From Ralstonia thomasii (GTDB lineage: Bacteria > Pseudomonadota > Gammaproteobacteria > Burkholderiales > Burkholderiaceae): a stretch of DNA of 64,000 nucleotides. The translations under genes and the position numbers were made by a program. Under the pieces are notes generated by a model. That model was not told where the DNA came from, searched no databases, and saw only the letters and a program-made list of their open reading frames with translations. How positions within the stretch are numbered: position 1 is the first letter of the stretch; every line of letters begins with the position of its first letter. The stretch lies in the NCBI RefSeq assembly GCF_958405895.1, contig NZ_CATZAR010000001.1; one strand, given 5' to 3'. Below are positions 8,475 to 17,400 of this stretch, piece after piece.

Positions 8475-9311
8475 ATGACCCGCCTGCTCCATATCGAAGC
8501 CTCACCCATGAAAACGCTGTCCCACTCCATCGACGTGGCGAAGCAGTTTCTCGACGCCTACCGTGCCGCACACCCCAACCACGAGATCGACACGATCGAC
8601 TTGTGGAGCCAGAACATTGACCTGCCCGAATTCGACGCCGATATGATCGGCGCCAAGTTTGCCGTCCTGCGCACCCAGACCGCCACGCCGGAGCAGCGTG
8701 CGCAATGGCAGCGCGCCGTGGCGCTGTCGCAGCGCTTCAACGCGGCAGACCACTATCTTTTCTCCGTACCGATGTGGAATTTTGGCGTTCCCTATCGGCT
8801 CAAGCACTTCATTGATGTGGTGACACTGCCAGGGCAGAACTGGAACTGGTCGCCCGCCACGGGCTATCAGGCGCTGCTTTCGGGCAAGAAGGCGGCGCTT
8901 ATCTACGCCAGCGCCGGGGCGTACGCCGCGCACACGGAAGGTGCCAGCGAATCGCCGGACGATTTCCAGAAGCCCTATCTGCGCCGTTGGCTGCGTTTTC
9001 TCGGCATTGAAGATGTGACGGAGATCAGCGCCGCGCCCACGCTGACGGCGCCCGATCTGCTCGCGGCGACCAAGGCCGATGCCAAAGCGCGGGCGGCGGC
9101 ATTGGGCGCAGCCTTCTGGGATGCACGTCTGCCCGCGGGGTTGACCGCGAACCAAAGTGTATCTAACATGGTTACACTTTTGCGCCTAACCCCATGTCTA
9201 CCAGCAGCCGCTTCGCCGTCGCCGTCCACATCCTCACCCTGCTTGCCAGCGCAGAGGGGCCGGTGCCGTCTTCGCTCATTGCGGGCAGCGTGGGAACGAA
9301 CCCGGCGCTGA
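8475..9311 (+). CDS. FMN-dependent NADH-azoreductase-like flavoprotein with run-on C-terminus
   Basis: Flavodoxin-fold quinone/azo reductase: MTRLLHIEASPM, FNAADHYLFSVPMWNFGVPYRLKHFIDVVTLPGQNW and the ALIYASAGAY flavin loop identify the AzoR family. These enzymes are normally about 200 residues. Here the fold ends near residue 222 (AALGAAFWDARLPAG), but the frame continues to 278 residues through the following operator and 118 bp into the Rrf2 gene. The extra tail is low-complexity (Pro/Ser/Arg-rich), so the ancestral stop was probably lost, or there is a sequence error near 9140-9150. Ribosome site AGGAG at 8464-8468. Confidence 0.85.
   Translation: MTRLLHIEASPMKTLSHSIDVAKQFLDAYRAAHPNHEIDTIDLWSQNIDLPEFDADMIGAKFAVLRTQTATPEQRAQWQRAVALSQRFNAADHYLFSVPMWNFGVPYRLKHFIDVVTLPGQNWNWSPATGYQALLSGKKAALIYASAGAYAAHTEGASESPDDFQKPYLRRWLRFLGIEDVTEISAAPTLTAPDLLAATKADAKARAAALGAAFWDARLPAGLTANQSVSNMVTLLRLTPCLPAAASPSPSTSSPCLPAQRGRCRLRSLRAAWERTRR
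9154..9180 (+). promoter_or_regulatory. Inverted-repeat operator in front of the Rrf2 regulator
   Basis: AAAGTGTA at 9154 pairs with TTACACTTT ending at 9180. The core is TGTA-N11-TACA, identical in spacing to the site at 9665-9689. It lies 13 bp before the Rrf2 start codon, fitting autoregulation. Confidence 0.65.
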
Positions 9312-9631
9312 TCCGGCGTCTGGTGGCGCAATTGGCGGATGCCGGTTTTGTCGCCTCGCAGATGGGCGCAGCGGGCGGCGCCACGCTGGCGCGGCCGGCA
9401 GAACGCATCACGCTGCTCGACGTCTTTCGTGTGGTGGAATCTCCGGTGCTGATTGCGCTGCCGCCCAATGCGCCCAATCCGGCGTGCGAGGTGGGCCGTG
9501 AGATCACCGGCGTGCTGGAGCGCGTGACGGAACGCGCGCAGGCCGCGCTGGAGGCCGAGCTGGCTGCGCAGACCATCGCCGGCATCCTCAGCGAGGTGGG
9601 GCACGCGCAGCGCCGCCGCCGTCGGGCCTAG
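9194..9631 (+). CDS. Rrf2-family transcriptional regulator, YwnA-like, without an iron-sulfur cysteine triad
   Basis: A 145-residue winged-helix repressor: SSRFAVAVHILTLLASAE, the recognition helix TNPALIRRLVAQLADAGFV and the wing GAAGGATLARPAERITLLDVFRVVE are Rrf2 hallmarks. Only one Cys (NPACEVG, about residue 97) is present, so it cannot hold the three-Cys cluster of IscR/NsrR; a single-thiol or ligand sensor is more likely. It sits between an azoreductase and a YwnB-like NAD(P)-binding protein, a pairing known from Bacillus ywnA-ywnB. The Arg-rich C-terminus (RRRRRRA) is unusual. Confidence 0.88.
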   Translation: MSTSSRFAVAVHILTLLASAEGPVPSSLIAGSVGTNPALIRRLVAQLADAGFVASQMGAAGGATLARPAERITLLDVFRVVESPVLIALPPNAPNPACEVGREITGVLERVTERAQAALEAELAAQTIAGILSEVGHAQRRRRRA

Positions 9632-9664
9632 TCGGGCCGCATGTCGGCCTATTTTTTTATTCCT

Positions 9665-9689
9665 ATATGTAACTGCATTAATTACATAT
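9665..9689 (+). promoter_or_regulatory. Second Rrf2-type inverted-repeat operator
   Basis: ATATGTAA (9665-9672) and TTACATAT (9682-9689) are perfect arms. The core TGTA-N11-TACA has the same spacing as the site at 9154-9180. It lies about 40 bp before the NAD(P)-binding protein gene, inside an AT-rich promoter region that stands out from the GC-rich surroundings. Confidence 0.65.
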
Positions 9690-9728
9690 AACGTTTCAAC
9701 CACCCAGACCAACCACAAGGAATTGACC

Positions 9729-10340
9729 ATGAAGATCGCAATCATCGGCGCCACGGGCCGCGTGGGCACCCGCCTGATCGACGAAGCACTGCGCCGCGGC
9801 CACCAGGTGACGGCCATCGCGCGCACCGCCTCGAAGCTGCCGGAGCGTGCCGGCCTGACGACCAAGGATGTCGACGTGGCCGACCAGGCGGGGCTCGTGG
9901 CCGCGCTTGCCGGCAACGATGTGGTTTACAGCACCGTGCGTTTTCTGCAGGCGAATGCCGACCAGATTGTTGGAGCGGTGAAGAAGGCCGCCGTGCCGCG
10001 CCTGCTGGTCGTCGGTGGCGCCGGCAGCCTGGAAGTGGCACCGGGCGTCGCGCTGATCGACACGCCACAGTTCCCCAAGGAGTACTTTGAAGAAGCCTCG
10101 GCCGGCCGCGATTTCCTCAATGCGCTGCGCAAGGAAACCGAGCTGAACTGGACCTTCGTTTCGCCGTCGGCCATCTTCGAGCCGGGCGAGCGGACGGGGC
10201 ACTTCCGCGTCGGCAAGGATTCGCTGCTGGTGGATGCAAACGGCAAACCCTGGATTTCGATGGAGGACTACGCCATCGCCTTCCTCGACGAAACGGAAAA
10301 GCCGGCACACCCGCGCCAGCGTTTCACGGTCGGTTACTGA
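9729..10340 (+). CDS. NAD(P)-binding atypical SDR (YwnB-like)
   Basis: A 203-residue Rossmann protein with IAIIGATGRVGTRLIDEALRRGH at the N-terminus, an atypical GxxGxxG nucleotide-binding motif, LLVVGGAGSLEV in the middle and a NmrA-like WTFVSPSAIFEPGER segment. The start is the ATG at 9729 with AAGG upstream, rather than the TTG 6 bp earlier. Members act as flavin/quinone-related reductases or NADPH sensors; the substrate is unknown. It is downstream of an operator shared with the Rrf2 gene. Confidence 0.85.
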   Translation: MKIAIIGATGRVGTRLIDEALRRGHQVTAIARTASKLPERAGLTTKDVDVADQAGLVAALAGNDVVYSTVRFLQANADQIVGAVKKAAVPRLLVVGGAGSLEVAPGVALIDTPQFPKEYFEEASAGRDFLNALRKETELNWTFVSPSAIFEPGERTGHFRVGKDSLLVDANGKPWISMEDYAIAFLDETEKPAHPRQRFTVGY

Positions 10341-10375
10341 TCAGCGGCAGGTGGAAGGCACGGCCAGTGCGCCAA

Positions 10376-11863
10376 TCAATGGCTGGGCGTGTCGGCCATG
10401 CCGGGAGGCGCATCGTCGGGCTCGATCGGCTCGGGCGCGGAATCCAGCGCCGGCAGGCGGATCACGATCGCGCAGCCCCTGCCCTCCGCATGCGTCAGGC
10501 CGTCTTCGATGGCCACCGAGCCATTCCCCAATTCAACGATACGGCGCACGATCGCCAGGCCCAGGCCACTGCCCTGCGACTGGCTGGTGCGCGGGCGGTA
10601 GAAACGCTCGAACACGCGATCGCGCTCGTCGGGCGGGATACCGGGGCCGGAATCTTCAATGCGCAGTTCGACCATCGGCACGCCCGCCTGCTCGATGCGC
10701 TTGACGGCCACGCGCACCTCGCCACCGTTGGGCGTTTCGCGCACGGCGTTGTCGAGCACGTTTTCCACCAGCGTCGCGGCGTCTTCATGCGATACCGAGA
10801 CCCACGCCTGGTTGGCGCCGTCATACGACAGCGTGATGTTGCGACGCTCGGCGCGCGAGGCTTGCTGAATCACGCCGCTGCGCGCACAGCCGGCCAAGTC
10901 CGACAATGCGCCCTGCGCAAGTTGCGCCTCCACGCGGCGCGCGTCCAGCCGGGCAATGGCGAGCAGCTTGGCGAGCGACTGCGTTGCGCGCGAAATGCCA
11001 CGATCAAATTCGCGCAGCGCGGTAGAACGGTCGTCTTCGCTGTCGGAATGCGACACGACATACGCCTGCGCCTGAATGGCCGCCAGCGGCGTGCGCAGTT
11101 CGTGCGCGGCATCGGCAAAGAAACGGCGATCTGCCTCGATGCCGCGACGCACGCGCGCAAACAGCCCGTTCAAGGCTTCGACCAGTGGCTTCAGCTCGGC
11201 ATGCTCGACGCTTTGCACAGGGTCGAGGTCGGCAGAATCGCGCGCCTCAACCTGACGCGTGAGCGTGCGCAGAGGCTTGAGGCCCTGGTGCGCGGCCCAG
11301 CCGACCATCACCATCAGTGCGCTCGCCAGGATGGCCAGCGCCACCGCCACTTCCTGGAAAAGATCGCGGATGGCGCGCTCGTAGGCAGTCAGCGGCTGCG
11401 CCACCGTAGCGGAAATCTTGCCGTCGACGCTGTCGACCGTGTAGCTGCGCCACGGCTTGCCCTCCAGCATGATCTCGACGACGGTGCCGTGTGCCTTGCC
11501 GCATGGCATGGTGGGCGCACCGGGGAAGGCGGTGATGACGTTGCCGGCGCGATCGCACAGCACGTACCGGAATTCGCCAGGCAGGATGTTGGGCAGCGAC
11601 AGGCCCAGCTTGATATCGGTAAGGCGGCGCAGGAATTCTTCGCGGCGCGGCACGTCATCCATGTTGAGCGTGGTGAGGTCCGCATAGGCCTGCGCCGACA
11701 TGCGCAGATCGCTCACCACCTGGCGGCTGTTGGTGCGCGAGATTTCCAGATGCGCGATGACGAGCTGCACCAGCAGCATCAACACCAGCGCGAGCAGGAT
11801 CAGCACATACAGGCGGAACGACAGCGAGCGAACCCGCAGGATGGCTGGAACCGCCAGCTTCAT
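10376..11863 (-). CDS. Two-component sensor histidine kinase, QseC-like
   Basis: Inner-membrane kinase of 495 residues. It has a TM helix near residues 17-38, a periplasmic domain (about 39-160, with the pair LCDRAG and MPCGKAHG), a second TM helix (ALAILASALMVMVGW), a HAMP-like linker, the H-box FFADAAHELRTPLAA, and the N, G1 and G2 boxes (NVLDNAVRETP, EDSGPGIP, GSGLGLAIVRRI). Two periplasmic cysteines could be structural. It overlaps the response-regulator gene by 4 bp (ATGA). Ligand is not evident. Confidence 0.93.
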   Translation of the reverse strand: MKLAVPAILRVRSLSFRLYVLILLALVLMLLVQLVIAHLEISRTNSRQVVSDLRMSAQAYADLTTLNMDDVPRREEFLRRLTDIKLGLSLPNILPGEFRYVLCDRAGNVITAFPGAPTMPCGKAHGTVVEIMLEGKPWRSYTVDSVDGKISATVAQPLTAYERAIRDLFQEVAVALAILASALMVMVGWAAHQGLKPLRTLTRQVEARDSADLDPVQSVEHAELKPLVEALNGLFARVRRGIEADRRFFADAAHELRTPLAAIQAQAYVVSHSDSEDDRSTALREFDRGISRATQSLAKLLAIARLDARRVEAQLAQGALSDLAGCARSGVIQQASRAERRNITLSYDGANQAWVSVSHEDAATLVENVLDNAVRETPNGGEVRVAVKRIEQAGVPMVELRIEDSGPGIPPDERDRVFERFYRPRTSQSQGSGLGLAIVRRIVELGNGSVAIEDGLTHAEGRGCAIVIRLPALDSAPEPIEPDDAPPGMADTPSH

Positions 11864-12537
11864 TGGGCGGCCCCGCGGTTGCCACCGATCATGTAACCGA
11901 CACCGCGAATGGTCTGGATGGTTTCGTTGCCGAGCTTGCGGCGCAGGTGGTGGATGACGACCTCCAGCGCGTTGGCGCTCACGCTGTCGCCCTCACGATA
12001 GAGCGCGTCCATGAGCGTCTCGCGCGGTACCCACCGGTGGGCGCGGCGCACCAGTTCAAGCAGCAGCTGGTATTCGCGCGGCGTGAGTTCGATGACCTGC
12101 CCCTCTTGCGTCACGCGCTTCTGCGAGGGTTCCACCACCAGGTTGCCGACGTTCCACTGATTGGTGCTCTGCCCCGCATGGCGGCGCAGCACGGCGCGCA
12201 GACGGGCGATGAGTTCGTCCACGGGGAACGGCTTGACGAGAAAATCGTCCGCGCCGGAATCCAGGCCCTTGAGCCGTTCCGACAGCGCGTCGCGCGCGCT
12301 GGCGATGATGACGGGCACGTCGCTGTGCGCGGCACGCAGTTCTTCCAGGAAAGTATGGCCTTCACCATCGGGCAACCCGAGATCGAGCACGATGGCTTCG
12401 AACGTGTTGGTGGTGATCCATTTCTGCGCGTCGACAAGGCGGCGCACCCAGGTCGCGTTGTAGCCGGCCTGACGCAGCGCGCGGGCCAGCGCCGTGCCCA
12501 ACGGCAAATCGTCTTCGATGAGGAGGATGGCGTTCAT
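11860..12537 (-). CDS. OmpR-family response regulator, QseB-like
   Basis: A 225-residue receiver plus winged-helix protein. It begins MNAILLIEDDLPLG, with the phospho-Asp in AIVLDLGLPDGEG and conserved Lys in VKPFPVDEL. The C-terminal effector contains LTPREYQLLLELVRRAHRWVPRETLMDALY and ends VIHHLRRKLGNETIQTIRGVGYMI. The frame extends upstream to 12585, but the receiver begins exactly at the ATG at 12537. Cognate to the downstream kinase. Confidence 0.94.
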   Translation of the reverse strand: MNAILLIEDDLPLGTALARALRQAGYNATWVRRLVDAQKWITTNTFEAIVLDLGLPDGEGHTFLEELRAAHSDVPVIIASARDALSERLKGLDSGADDFLVKPFPVDELIARLRAVLRRHAGQSTNQWNVGNLVVEPSQKRVTQEGQVIELTPREYQLLLELVRRAHRWVPRETLMDALYREGDSVSANALEVVIHHLRRKLGNETIQTIRGVGYMIGGNRGAAQ

Positions 12538-12770
12538 GCGCGGGAATCTCGGCGGCGGTAATGACGGTAAACGGACAACCGGCACCTGGAAAACAGGCGC
12601 CGGCGAAGGTCGAAATCTACCGCAACGGACTGAGCTTTACCTTAAATGTGTGGAGGCACGTGACGAAGAAGTCTCCTCGCCAATACATACCGGGCGCGGG
12701 CTCGGGCATGCAACGTGGCGTTTAGCTATCATTCCGAAATTCCGATTGCATTTTCCTTAAGCCGCCGAGC

Positions 12771-14090
12771 ATGTTCCGCCTGCCCACCACCGCCACCGCG
12801 CCGTTCTGCCCGTCCGAGGTGCGCGGCACCGTTGCCGTCCCGCCCGGCCTGCCCCTGTGGAAAAAGCTGCTGCGCTTTGCGGGGCCGGGGTTGCTGGTGT
12901 CGGTCGGTTATATGGACCCGGGCAACTGGGCGACCGACATCGAAGCCGGTTCGCGCTACGGCTACGCGTTGCTGTTCGTGGTAGGGCTCTCGAGCCTGGC
13001 GGCAATGGTGCTGCAGTGCCTGTCGGCGCGGCTTGGCATCGTCACCGGTATGGATCTGGCACGTGCCTCGCGCAACCGCTATCAGCCCGGCCCGTTACGC
13101 GTGCAGTGGCTGATGGCGGAGCTGTCCATCATTGCGTGCGACCTGGCTGAGGTGCTTGGTTGCGCGCTGGCCTTCCACTTGCTGCTCGGTGTGCCGATCC
13201 TGTGGGGCGTGGCGCTCACCGCGCTGGACACGCTGATCGTGCTGGGCCTGAAGGGCAAGAACTTCCGCCAGCTGGAAGCCATCGTGCTGGGGCTCATCCT
13301 CACGATCGGGCTGTGCTATTTCGTTGAACTCGTGCTCATCAAGCCGCATTGGCCGTCGGTGGCTGCAGGGCTGATGCCCTCGTGGCAGGCCGTGAGCCAG
13401 CGCGAGCCGCTGTACCTGGCGATCGGCATCCTGGGCGCGACGGTGATGCCGCACAACCTGTACCTGCATTCATCCATCGTGCAGACCCGCATGACGGCCA
13501 GCACCGAAGCCGCCAAGCGCGAGGCCATCGGCCTGTCGCGGCTGGACACCATCGTGTCGCTGGGGCTGGCGCTGCTCGTGAACGGTGCAATCCTGATCCT
13601 GGCCGCAGCGGCATTCAACGCGCACGGCCACCAGAACGTGGCCGACATCGAGGATGCCTACCACCTGCTGGAGCCCATCGTCGGGACGGCGCTGGCCGGG
13701 CTGCTGTTTGGCATCGCGTTGCTGGCGGCGGGGCAAAGCTCGACCTTTACCGGCACCATCGCGGGGCAAATCCTGATGGAGGGCTTCCTCGATTTGCGCA
13801 TGCCCTGCTGGCAGCGGCGGTTGATCACGCGGGCGCTGGCGCTGATCCCGGCGTTCATTGGCGTGGCGATGCTGGGCGACCACGCCATCGGCAAACTGCT
13901 TGTCATCAGTCAGGTGGTACTCGGCCTGCAGTTGCCGTTTGCGATGTTTCCGCTGATCCGCATGACAGGCGATCGCACCTTGATGGGCGTCTTTGTTAAC
14001 AGCCGATTCACGTCGTGGCTGGCGTGGGGCCTGTTCGTCGTCATCGGCGTCGCCAATATGTGGCTGGTATGGCAGGTACTGGCGGGCTGA
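12771..14090 (+). CDS. mntH: Nramp-family divalent metal transporter (MntH-like)
   Basis: Proton-coupled Mn2+/Fe2+ importer of 439 residues with about 11 membrane helices. The metal-site motifs are present: DPGNWATD in TM1 and GATVMPHNLYLHSS in TM6. Also seen are GQSSTFTGTIAGQ (TM8-9 loop) and FPLIRMTGDR. The start at 12771 has no strong ribosome site. The 230 bp upstream separate it from the divergent response regulator; no MntR site or manganese riboswitch was recognised. Confidence 0.93.
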   Translation: MFRLPTTATAPFCPSEVRGTVAVPPGLPLWKKLLRFAGPGLLVSVGYMDPGNWATDIEAGSRYGYALLFVVGLSSLAAMVLQCLSARLGIVTGMDLARASRNRYQPGPLRVQWLMAELSIIACDLAEVLGCALAFHLLLGVPILWGVALTALDTLIVLGLKGKNFRQLEAIVLGLILTIGLCYFVELVLIKPHWPSVAAGLMPSWQAVSQREPLYLAIGILGATVMPHNLYLHSSIVQTRMTASTEAAKREAIGLSRLDTIVSLGLALLVNGAILILAAAAFNAHGHQNVADIEDAYHLLEPIVGTALAGLLFGIALLAAGQSSTFTGTIAGQILMEGFLDLRMPCWQRRLITRALALIPAFIGVAMLGDHAIGKLLVISQVVLGLQLPFAMFPLIRMTGDRTLMGVFVNSRFTSWLAWGLFVVIGVANMWLVWQVLAG

Positions 14091-14232
14091 TACGCACATT
14101 GCGGGATTTCCCCCACTAAAAATCCGCGCACGGGGCTGCCCGCCGCCATTAGAATGCGCGCTTTGTTGCGCAATCCGGCCACGCCCGCGCCCGCATCATC
14201 CCGTCGCGCCCGAAGGCCTTTCTTGTCCTGCC

Positions 14233-15333
14233 TTGAGCGCGAACCTGCCTACCGCCTCCGACCTGCCCGACGCCCGCACGCCCTCGCTCGACTATCAGGC
14301 GCGCCATTTCGTGCCGATGATCCTCGCGCTGAGCAAATGCGGCGTGCTCGGTTACGGCTTCGCGATCATGCTGGGCTGGTCGGTCGGGCTGCTGCATCGG
14401 CCCGAGCCGTTGCTTGGACTGCTGCTTTTGCTGATGGCAATCGTGGTGACGGCGCAGCGGCATCGGCATACCGGCCTGTGGGGGCTGCTGGCGCTCACGC
14501 ACCTGTTTGCCGAAGAGGTGGCCATCATCGCGTTCGGTTATCAGGCCGGGCTCCAATGGGTGCTCCCGGCGTTCTATCTGATGCCGCTTGCCACCAGCCC
14601 CGCGTGGCTCACCCGGCGCGATTTCTGCATTGCCATGGTGATGTGCGCCGCCGGGCCGCTCGTCGCGCTGCTCATCGCGCCGGAACCGGCCACGGCAATC
14701 CGCCACGGCTGGCTCGGTCTGGTGCTTTATCTGCCGATCTGCATTGCCGCAGCGGCGGTCATTCACCACTACCTGCTGCGCGCCATGGCCCGGCACTTTG
14801 CGGCCGAACGCAGCCTCGCCGATCGCGCCAACACGGACCACCTGACCGGCATGCTCGCGCGGCAGCGCTTCTTTGAACTCGGCAGCTTTGCGGTCGAGCG
14901 CGCGCAGCATCATGCCGAGCCGTTGTGCGCGTTGTACCTCGACGTCGATCACTTCAAATCCATCAACGATACGTGGGGACACGCCGCCGGCGACGAAGCG
15001 CTCGTCGCGCTCTCCGATGCGCTGGCGGGTGTGCTGCGCCCCGCCGATCTCTTCGGCCGCCTGGGCGGGGACGAGTTTGCCGTGCTGCTGCCGGGCTGCG
15101 GCCTGACGGGCGCGCTTGCGGTGGTCGAACGGCTCAAGACTGCCGTGGCCCGCACGCAAACGCCCGTCGGGCCCCTGACGGTGAGCGTTGGCGCCGCGGC
15201 GCTGCGCCCCGGGCAAGACCTTGCGCGCCTGCTGGCCGATGCCGATCTCGGCCTGATGGAAGCCAAGCGTCAGGGCCGCAACCGCGTGTGTGTATCGACT
15301 GACGCCGACCCCGCGGCAACGCTGCGGCCGTAG
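14233..15333 (+). CDS. Membrane-bound diguanylate cyclase (GGDEF)
   Basis: Makes cyclic di-GMP from two GTP. The N-terminal about 190 residues form six hydrophobic helices of an unassigned membrane sensor, followed by a GGDEF domain with DHLTGMLARQRFF, LDVDHFKSINDTWGHAAGDEAL and GGDEF at about residues 278-282. An inhibitory I-site RxxD (RPAD) lies exactly five residues before GGDEF, so feedback inhibition is expected. The start is uncertain: TTG at 14233 is the most plausible, while an ATG at 14317 would still keep the helices. Close to the c-di-GMP-binding glycosyltransferase locus. Confidence 0.88.
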   Translation: MSANLPTASDLPDARTPSLDYQARHFVPMILALSKCGVLGYGFAIMLGWSVGLLHRPEPLLGLLLLLMAIVVTAQRHRHTGLWGLLALTHLFAEEVAIIAFGYQAGLQWVLPAFYLMPLATSPAWLTRRDFCIAMVMCAAGPLVALLIAPEPATAIRHGWLGLVLYLPICIAAAAVIHHYLLRAMARHFAAERSLADRANTDHLTGMLARQRFFELGSFAVERAQHHAEPLCALYLDVDHFKSINDTWGHAAGDEALVALSDALAGVLRPADLFGRLGGDEFAVLLPGCGLTGALAVVERLKTAVARTQTPVGPLTVSVGAAALRPGQDLARLLADADLGLMEAKRQGRNRVCVSTDADPAATLRP

Positions 15334-15386
15334 CGCAGGCACGCTATGTGCGGCGCAGCATCCGTGTTTTCTGCACGGAGAAACCC

Positions 15387-16517
15387 ATGGAGTGGCTCAA
15401 CGCCCACACCTTCCTGCGCGTGCCGGCCCGCGATTGGGCCGCCGCCACATTGACTGTCATCGCCGCGTATGCAGTGCTGTCAAGCGTATTGCGCCTCATC
15501 TGCAACCGGCTTGATGCGCGCGCGCGCCGTACCGGCCATCGCTTTGACATTCTCATCACCGCAGTGCTGCGCGATACGCATCCGCTCTTCATTGCACTGG
15601 CCGCATTGCTTGCCGGGTCGTACTTCATCGATCTGCCCACGCGCATTGCCAACAAGCTTGACCACATCTGGTTCGTCATCATCGGGTTCCAGATTGCGCT
15701 GTGGCTCAACCGCGGCGTGAAGCTGTGGGCGCGCGATCGGCTGTCGACGCAAACCCACGCCACACGCAATCCGGTCATCACATCAATGACCGCCTGGGTG
15801 CTGCGGTTTGCGCTGTGGTCAATGCTGCTGCTGGCCATTCTGGCCAACGTGGGCGTGAACATCACGGCCTTCGTCGCCAGCCTGGGGGTGGGCGGTGTGG
15901 CGGTGGCGCTGGCGGTGCAGAGCATCCTGAGCGACTTGTTTGCCTCGCTCGCCATCGGGCTGGACAAGCCGTTCGAGATTGGCGACTTCATCGTCTTCGA
16001 ATCGATTGCCGGCACTGTGCAGCACGTGGGCCTCAAGACGACGCGCATCCGCAGCCTGTCGGGCGAAGAGATCGTCGCATCCAACACGGCGCTGCTCAAG
16101 AGCACGATTCATAATTACAAACGGATGTCGGAACGACGCATCGTCTTCGCCTTTGGGGTGACCTACGATGCGCGCGCCGCGCAACTGCAGAAAATTCCGG
16201 ACATCGTGCGCCGTGCGGTGGAGGCCGTCGGCAACACGCGTTTCGATCGTGCGCACTTCAAGGAGTTTGGCGAGAACGCGCTGAACTTCGAGGTCGTGTA
16301 TTTCGTGACCGATCCGGATTTCAATCTGTACATGGATATCCAGCAGCGCATCAACCTGACGATCCTGGAAGGGCTGGAAAATCTGGGCACCTCGTTCGCC
16401 CTGCCCACGCGTACGATCCAGCTGGTGCGCCGTGACGGCGAACCTGTTGGCCCGGAAGACCTCGCCGACCGCTCACCCGCCAGCACTCAGCGTGTGAGCG
16501 CGCGGGCTAGCGGTTGA
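15387..16517 (+). CDS. MscS-family mechanosensitive channel
   Basis: A 376-residue inner-membrane channel with four predicted helices, the pore helix (VGVNITAFVASLGVGGVAVALAVQSILSDLFASLAIGLDKPFEIGDFI) and the cytoplasmic beta domain (GTVQHVGLKTTRIRSLSGEEIVASNTALLKSTIHNY). Start ATG at 15387 is preceded by GGAG; an upstream in-frame start is less likely. The 3' end overlaps the convergent glycoside-hydrolase-like gene by 11 bp. Confidence 0.92.
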   Translation: MEWLNAHTFLRVPARDWAAATLTVIAAYAVLSSVLRLICNRLDARARRTGHRFDILITAVLRDTHPLFIALAALLAGSYFIDLPTRIANKLDHIWFVIIGFQIALWLNRGVKLWARDRLSTQTHATRNPVITSMTAWVLRFALWSMLLLAILANVGVNITAFVASLGVGGVAVALAVQSILSDLFASLAIGLDKPFEIGDFIVFESIAGTVQHVGLKTTRIRSLSGEEIVASNTALLKSTIHNYKRMSERRIVFAFGVTYDARAAQLQKIPDIVRRAVEAVGNTRFDRAHFKEFGENALNFEVVYFVTDPDFNLYMDIQQRINLTILEGLENLGTSFALPTRTIQLVRRDGEPVGPEDLADRSPASTQRVSARASG

Positions 16518-17397
16518 CCACTGCGGGCATGCTGAGAAACGCCGCATCGAGGCTGCGCCACAGCGGTCTTGAACGCGGCACCATGTCTTGCCGGAAATAC
16601 CACCAAAAGTAGCCGCCGACAAAGCGAGGATGCGTGACTGCGAGCCCGTAATAGTGGGCAACGAGCGCCGTCTTGCGTGCGGCATGGCGCGTACCGACTT
16701 CTCCAAAGCCCAGTGCGGCGTGCGGAAACAGATCGCCCAAGCGGCTGAACACGGCGTTCCAGTCGGGTGGCGCGATCTTGCAGTCGTCTTCATAGAAGCT
16801 GATGAACACGTAGTCGAGCCCATCGCGCAGCCGTAGCGGCACATTGCGCTGCGTCCAATCAAACATGGCGCGTGATGGCTGCTCGGCGCAGCCCTCGTTG
16901 TAGTACAGCGTGAGCGCCGTGCGGCCGCCGCCGGCCTTGATGACCTCATAGGCTGCCATGGTCTTGTCGATCACGTCGCGTGTGGGGCCTGTCCACTCGC
17001 CGTTGATCTCATTGCCGATTTCCCAGACATCGACGTTGCCGGCGAGCGTGTGCAGATAAGCCGCGGCACGCTGGCGCAGTTGCGGGGTCGTGTACTGCTT
17101 GAGCGTGGAGGAATCGGCCAGCTCACCCATCACGTAAGCCACGTCCCGGATGGCGGCCACGGGCCCGACGTAATGCGGTGCGTCCATGCCTTCATCAAAG
17201 ACGACGCGCACGGTGGGTGTGCGCGAGAGGTGCGACAGTGCGTCGACCACGGCGGGCACGTTGTCCACCGCATCGACGGTCACGCCATACAACGGCACAG
17301 GGCCGGAAGGCATCGCGCCCACCGGCCCTGCTGCTGCGGTGGATGCGCTCAAGACCAGCATGGCTGCCGCCACCAGTACCGAGCGCATCCGCAGCAT
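16507..17397 (-). CDS. Exported glycoside-hydrolase-like TIM-barrel protein
   Basis: A 296-residue protein with a Sec signal (SVLVAAAMLVLSASTAAAG) and a barrel-like pattern. WEIGNEINGEW (about residues 125-135) carries a candidate acid/base Glu after Asn, and GFGEVGT (about 240) a candidate nucleophile, the arrangement of clan GH-A hydrolases; the exact family is not identified. It ends a minus-strand set with a deacetylase-like protein, WecB, NfrA- and NfrB-like proteins, so trimming the exported glycan in the periplasm is the likely role. Three bp separate it from the upstream gene. Confidence 0.7.
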   Translation of the reverse strand: MLRMRSVLVAAAMLVLSASTAAAGPVGAMPSGPVPLYGVTVDAVDNVPAVVDALSHLSRTPTVRVVFDEGMDAPHYVGPVAAIRDVAYVMGELADSSTLKQYTTPQLRQRAAAYLHTLAGNVDVWEIGNEINGEWTGPTRDVIDKTMAAYEVIKAGGGRTALTLYYNEGCAEQPSRAMFDWTQRNVPLRLRDGLDYVFISFYEDDCKIAPPDWNAVFSRLGDLFPHAALGFGEVGTRHAARKTALVAHYYGLAVTHPRFVGGYFWWYFRQDMVPRSRPLWRSLDAAFLSMPAVVNR

Positions 17398-17400
17398 CGC

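Noticed and set aside
10367..11896. A 509-residue plus-strand frame opposite the sensor kinase
   Set aside because: It is the antisense of the kinase, which has all histidine-kinase motifs; the plus translation is Arg/His/Gln-rich without domains.
12640..12770. Manganese riboswitch or MntR site upstream of the Nramp gene
   Set aside because: No recognisable palindrome or riboswitch core was found.
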